From Candidatus Yanofskybacteria bacterium RIFCSPHIGHO2_02_FULL_50_12 (lineage in GTDB: Bacteria > Patescibacteriota > Minisyncoccia > 2-02-FULL-40-12 > GWA2-44-9): DNA of 6,603 nucleotides. The notes beneath the pieces are model-generated. The model ran no database searches and was not told where the DNA came from. It saw only the letters and a program-made list of their open reading frames with translations. Position 1 is the stretch's first letter. Each line of letters begins with the position of its first letter. A program made the position numbers and the translations under genes. The stretch is taken from contig MGJZ01000013.1 of assembly GCA_001794525.1 (NCBI GenBank), positions 1,529-8,131 on the forward strand, given 5' to 3'. Shown here in pieces: positions 4,874-6,603 of the stretch.

Positions 4874-6076
4874 TTAATCAATGAAGGTGAGGGCTTTTCC
4901 TCGCTTCGTGCCGCGGCCCGTGCGGCCGATGCGATGGATATAGTCCTCGTACGTGGCCGGGAGATCGAAATTAATGACATGGCTGATGTCGGCGATGTCC
5001 AAGCCGCGGGCGGCAACGTCCGTCGCTACGAGAATCTTGACCCGGTTGTCTTTGAACGAACCCAGCGCGCGCTGGCGCTTGGAATGATTCTTGTCGCCAT
5101 GAATCGATTCGACTTTGAGCCCCCGTTCGGCCAATACCATCGATAGCTTTTCCACTCCGTGCTTCGTGCGGCCGAAGATTAGCACTTTGTTGAATTCGGC
5201 CTGAATCAACAGGTCGTGCAAAACATTAATTTTATTGTTGCCCTGGATTCTAACCACATCCTGATCAATCGTATGAGCGGTATCACGGGTTTTTACTGAG
5301 ATGGAAACCGGTTCGCGGAGAAATTCTTTGATCAAGCCCTCGATTTCCCGTGAAATCGTAGCGGAGAAAAACAAGGTATGGCGACCCGGCGGCATGCCTT
5401 TCATAAGAAAGCGCATGTCGGCGATGAAGCCCATGTCCAGCATCCGATCCGCTTCGTCCAATACAATCGTGCCAAAGCGAGAGAGAGTAATATGCCGGCG
5501 TTCGATCAAATCCTTCAGCCGGCCGGGCGTACCGATGATGACCTGATGTTTGCGGCGCAATTGAGAAATCTGCATACCGATGCTCGCACCGCCGATGCAG
5601 ACGACCGAGAAAATACCCAATCCGCGGGTAAAGCCCCGAAGCTCCTGATCAATTTGAATCGCCAATTCCCGCGTGGGAACTACGATCAGCTGATGCTCGC
5701 TCGGATTCTTGAGGATTTTCTCAATAAGCGGGATTAGAAACGCGGCGGTTTTGCCGGTTCCAGTGTTAGCAATTCCGACGACGTCGGATCCGCGCAGGAC
5801 ATGCGGGATAATCTTGTCTTGGATCGGCGTCGGACTGACATAACCCTTGGCGACAATATTCCTTTTCAGCCGCGCATCAATCGCAAAATCCGCGAATTGA
5901 TGTTCGGGCTTGAAATGTTCGGCGGCTTCAGTGATAACCGCGTTATTGACAAACTTTGAGAGGTCGAAAAACTGGCCGGTACCGGCTTTTTTCCGAGTCC
6001 GTGCGAACGGCCTACTACCTCCAAATGAGCGCGGTTTCCGACCAAAAGACTGCCTGCTGAAACTTCTAGTTGACAT
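4874..6076 (-). CDS. DEAD-box ATP-dependent RNA helicase, RhlE-like
   Basis: A 400-aa protein with the full set of DEAD-box motifs. These are: the Q motif (Phe64 upstream; GYVSPTPIQ, Gln86), motif I ANTGTGKT (103-110), Ia PTREL (134-138), GG (162-163), Ib TPGR (183-186), II DEAD (207-210), III SAT (238-240), IV VLIFGRTK (298-305), V ATDVAARGLD (351-360) and VI HRIGRTGR (381-388). It should unwind or remodel RNA in the cytoplasm (ribosome assembly, mRNA turnover, cold adaptation). The N-terminus (1-32) is a basic Arg/Ser/Phe/Gly-rich extension. The protein ends only 12 residues after motif VI, at KALTFID, so the RNA-binding basic tail sits at the front rather than at the C-terminus. ATG at 6076 has no Shine-Dalgarno site; it follows a hairpin-containing leader driven by a promoter at 6157-6185. 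It stands alone as a transcription unit. Confidence 0.95.
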   Translation of the reverse strand: MSTRSFSRQSFGRKPRSFGGSRPFARTRKKAGTGQFFDLSKFVNNAVITEAAEHFKPEHQFADFAIDARLKRNIVAKGYVSPTPIQDKIIPHVLRGSDVVGIANTGTGKTAAFLIPLIEKILKNPSEHQLIVVPTRELAIQIDQELRGFTRGLGIFSVVCIGGASIGMQISQLRRKHQVIIGTPGRLKDLIERRHITLSRFGTIVLDEADRMLDMGFIADMRFLMKGMPPGRHTLFFSATISREIEGLIKEFLREPVSISVKTRDTAHTIDQDVVRIQGNNKINVLHDLLIQAEFNKVLIFGRTKHGVEKLSMVLAERGLKVESIHGDKNHSKRQRALGSFKDNRVKILVATDVAARGLDIADISHVINFDLPATYEDYIHRIGRTGRGTKRGKALTFID

Positions 6077-6080
6077 GATT

Positions 6081-6118
6081 ACAGGAATTGAAATTCCTGT
6101 AAGAGACGATGCGATCGT
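6081..6118 (-). promoter_or_regulatory. Two hairpins in the helicase mRNA leader
   Basis: A perfect 9-bp inverted repeat (ACAGGAATT ... AATTCCTGT, 6081-6100, 2-nt centre) ends 4 nt before the helicase ATG. A second element, ACGAT-CGC-ATCGT on the minus strand (6106-6118), is a 5-bp stem just upstream. Both lie within the predicted 5' leader (about 6150-6077). The first covers the place where a ribosome binding site would be, so it could modulate helicase translation, for instance by autoregulation or temperature. The first repeat is also of operator size. The structures are seen; the roles are inferred. Confidence 0.5.
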
Positions 6119-6156
6119 TCAACCGACTAAGGAGATCAATTCAATATGATATAGCC

Positions 6157-6185
6157 ATTATATACCCAAAATAACGGAAAGTCAA
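6157..6185 (-). promoter_or_regulatory. Sigma-70-like promoter of the helicase gene
   Basis: On the minus strand TTGACT (6185-6180; 5 of 6) and a perfect TATAAT (6162-6157) are separated by 17 bp. A start site near 6150 gives a leader of about 70-75 nt, unlike the three leaderless candidates in this window. This is the best-scoring promoter by eye in the window. Confidence 0.75.
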
Positions 6186-6186
6186 T

Positions 6187-6216
6187 AGGCGTGAAGTTAA
6201 TCGATTATTCACGCCT
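6187..6216. promoter_or_regulatory. Interrupted palindrome in the divergent promoter region (operator or leader hairpin)
   Basis: AGGCGTGAA (6187-6195) and TTCACGCCT (6208-6216) are perfect 9-bp inverted repeats. They enclose the palindrome TAATCGATTA (6198-6207), with an extra GT on one side. The left arm starts 2 bp beyond the helicase -35 box, and the right arm ends 18 bp before the ATG of the divergent secreted-protein gene. It could be a repressor site for both genes or a 5' hairpin in the plus-strand mRNA. A weak -10-like TACGCT (6223-6228) lies exactly 6 nt before that ATG; no clear -35 box goes with it. Confidence 0.5.
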
Positions 6217-6234
6217 GCTCGCTACGCTTCAAAC

Positions 6235-6552
6235 ATGAATAAGATACGATCAATTGCGGTAGGGACCGCCTCACTCGGATTGCTCGCATTATGGTCAGGC
6301 CCCGCCTCGGCATATTATGGCGCGCCCTACGCGCAATATCATCAGCCGGGATATTCGTTTTCCGCATACCCGGGCCCATATTACCAGCCGGCCACGCCGT
6401 ATTCGCCCCATATCTACCAAACTCAGGATCCATTCCGACAACTTCTCGGCGATCAATTGAGTCTTTTGAACAGCTTCCGCTATGTCCCCGGTCCGGTTCA
6501 CCAGTATTTCTATCAGTACTACCAGCCGTACCACTATAGGCCTTGGTGGTAA
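6235..6552 (+). CDS. Small secreted Tyr/Pro-rich protein, unknown function
   Basis: A 105-aa protein with a clear signal peptide: MNKIR basic start, hydrophobic core to ~20 (AVGTASLGLLALW) and an SGPASA cleavage site before Tyr27. The mature part of about 79 residues has 17 Tyr and 12 Pro with many Gln and His and no Cys. A short, more ordinary segment (~64-84, QDPFRQLLGDQLSLLNSFRY) lies between two Tyr/Pro-rich blocks, and the protein ends in YHYRPWW. It does not match a family I can name. It may be a surface or matrix-type low-complexity protein, with Tyr/Pro-rich ends for adhesion or assembly; that is only inference. ATG at 6235 places the signal peptide at the N-terminus, with no Shine-Dalgarno site. 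The gene is divergent from the helicase gene across a palindrome-containing 158-nt gap and is followed by a hairpin. Confidence 0.75.
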   Translation: MNKIRSIAVGTASLGLLALWSGPASAYYGAPYAQYHQPGYSFSAYPGPYYQPATPYSPHIYQTQDPFRQLLGDQLSLLNSFRYVPGPVHQYFYQYYQPYHYRPWW

Positions 6553-6554
6553 TC

Positions 6555-6577
6555 CTTACGAGGCTAAACCTCGTAAG
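6555..6577 (+). terminator. Post-stop hairpin after the secreted-protein gene (no U-tract)
   Basis: A 9-bp perfect stem CTTACGAGG/CCTCGTAAG with loop CTAAA begins 2 nt after the TAA at 6550-6552. In the sense direction the core is GAGGCTAAACCTC, almost the same as the hairpin after the helicase gene. No T-run follows. Its place right after the stop suggests a 3'-end function. The remaining 26 bases to the window end show nothing I can assign. Confidence 0.6.
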
Positions 6578-6603
6578 ATACAATAACGCCGATGCGATGC
6601 ATC

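Noticed and set aside
6129..6151. Perfect AAGGAG followed by ATG on the plus strand
   Set aside because: The ATG at 6146 opens only a two-codon frame (ATG ATA TAG). The site is in the helicase leader on the opposite strand, so it is probably coincidental.
6209..6583. 124-aa minus-strand ORF opposite the secreted-protein gene
   Set aside because: No recognisable domain, signal or start context, whereas the plus frame has a textbook signal peptide and a hairpin right after its stop.

Overview
The window looks like a piece of a compact bacterial chromosome from a Patescibacteria/CPR-type organism. This is inferred from remembered family resemblance, not from a search. The resemblance rests on the PGI/PMI-type sugar isomerase, the short DUF2795 protein with an acidic tail, the secreted coiled-coil protein followed by a one-TM protein, the RhlE-like helicase with a basic N-terminal extension, and an upstream ORF ending in an INPDL-type tail. 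TGA serves as a stop in at least three genes, which argues against the CPR lineages that read TGA as glycine. No mobile element, CRISPR array, tRNA or rRNA was seen.

Layout: the 3' end of a plus-strand membrane-protein gene (2-76) converges on a long minus-strand block (98-6076), with a bidirectional hairpin terminator (78-110) between them. The minus block reads right to left as four units. (1) A DEAD-box helicase (6076-4874) has a good sigma-70-like promoter and a roughly 70-nt leader containing two hairpins. (2) A secreted coiled-coil protein (4798-3992) and a one-TM protein (3989-3690) end at a strong hairpin (3651-3689). (3) A tightly packed cluster follows: DsbA-like thioredoxin (3617-2985), VKOR (3028-2585), VTT/TVP38 membrane protein (2588-1974), YdjM-like membrane hydrolase (1955-1380) and DUF2795 protein (1368-1099). 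(4) A PGI/PMI-type isomerase (1063-98) appears to have its own promoter. A small plus-strand gene (6235-6552) diverges from the helicase and encodes a secreted Tyr/Pro-rich protein.

Functional picture: DsbA and VKOR form a self-contained extracytoplasmic disulfide-forming pathway, in which VKOR re-oxidises DsbA using quinone. Their neighbours are mostly membrane proteins, so unit 3 looks like an envelope-maintenance cluster. The other two recognised enzymes serve sugar-phosphate metabolism (isomerase) and RNA remodelling (helicase).

The most notable pattern is in the control signals. None of the ten gene starts has a convincing Shine-Dalgarno site. Three units (PGI/PMI, DsbA, coiled-coil) have a -10 box ending exactly 6 nt before ATG, with a plausible -35 box 16-17 bp upstream, which predicts leaderless mRNAs. 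Two genes are followed by similar hairpins with the sense core GAGGCTAA(G/A)CCTC and no U-tract. I see no clear new defence or mobile system here. The candidates for novelty are the leaderless promoter geometry, the shared post-stop hairpin, the helicase leader/divergent palindrome, and the uncharacterised secreted proteins.
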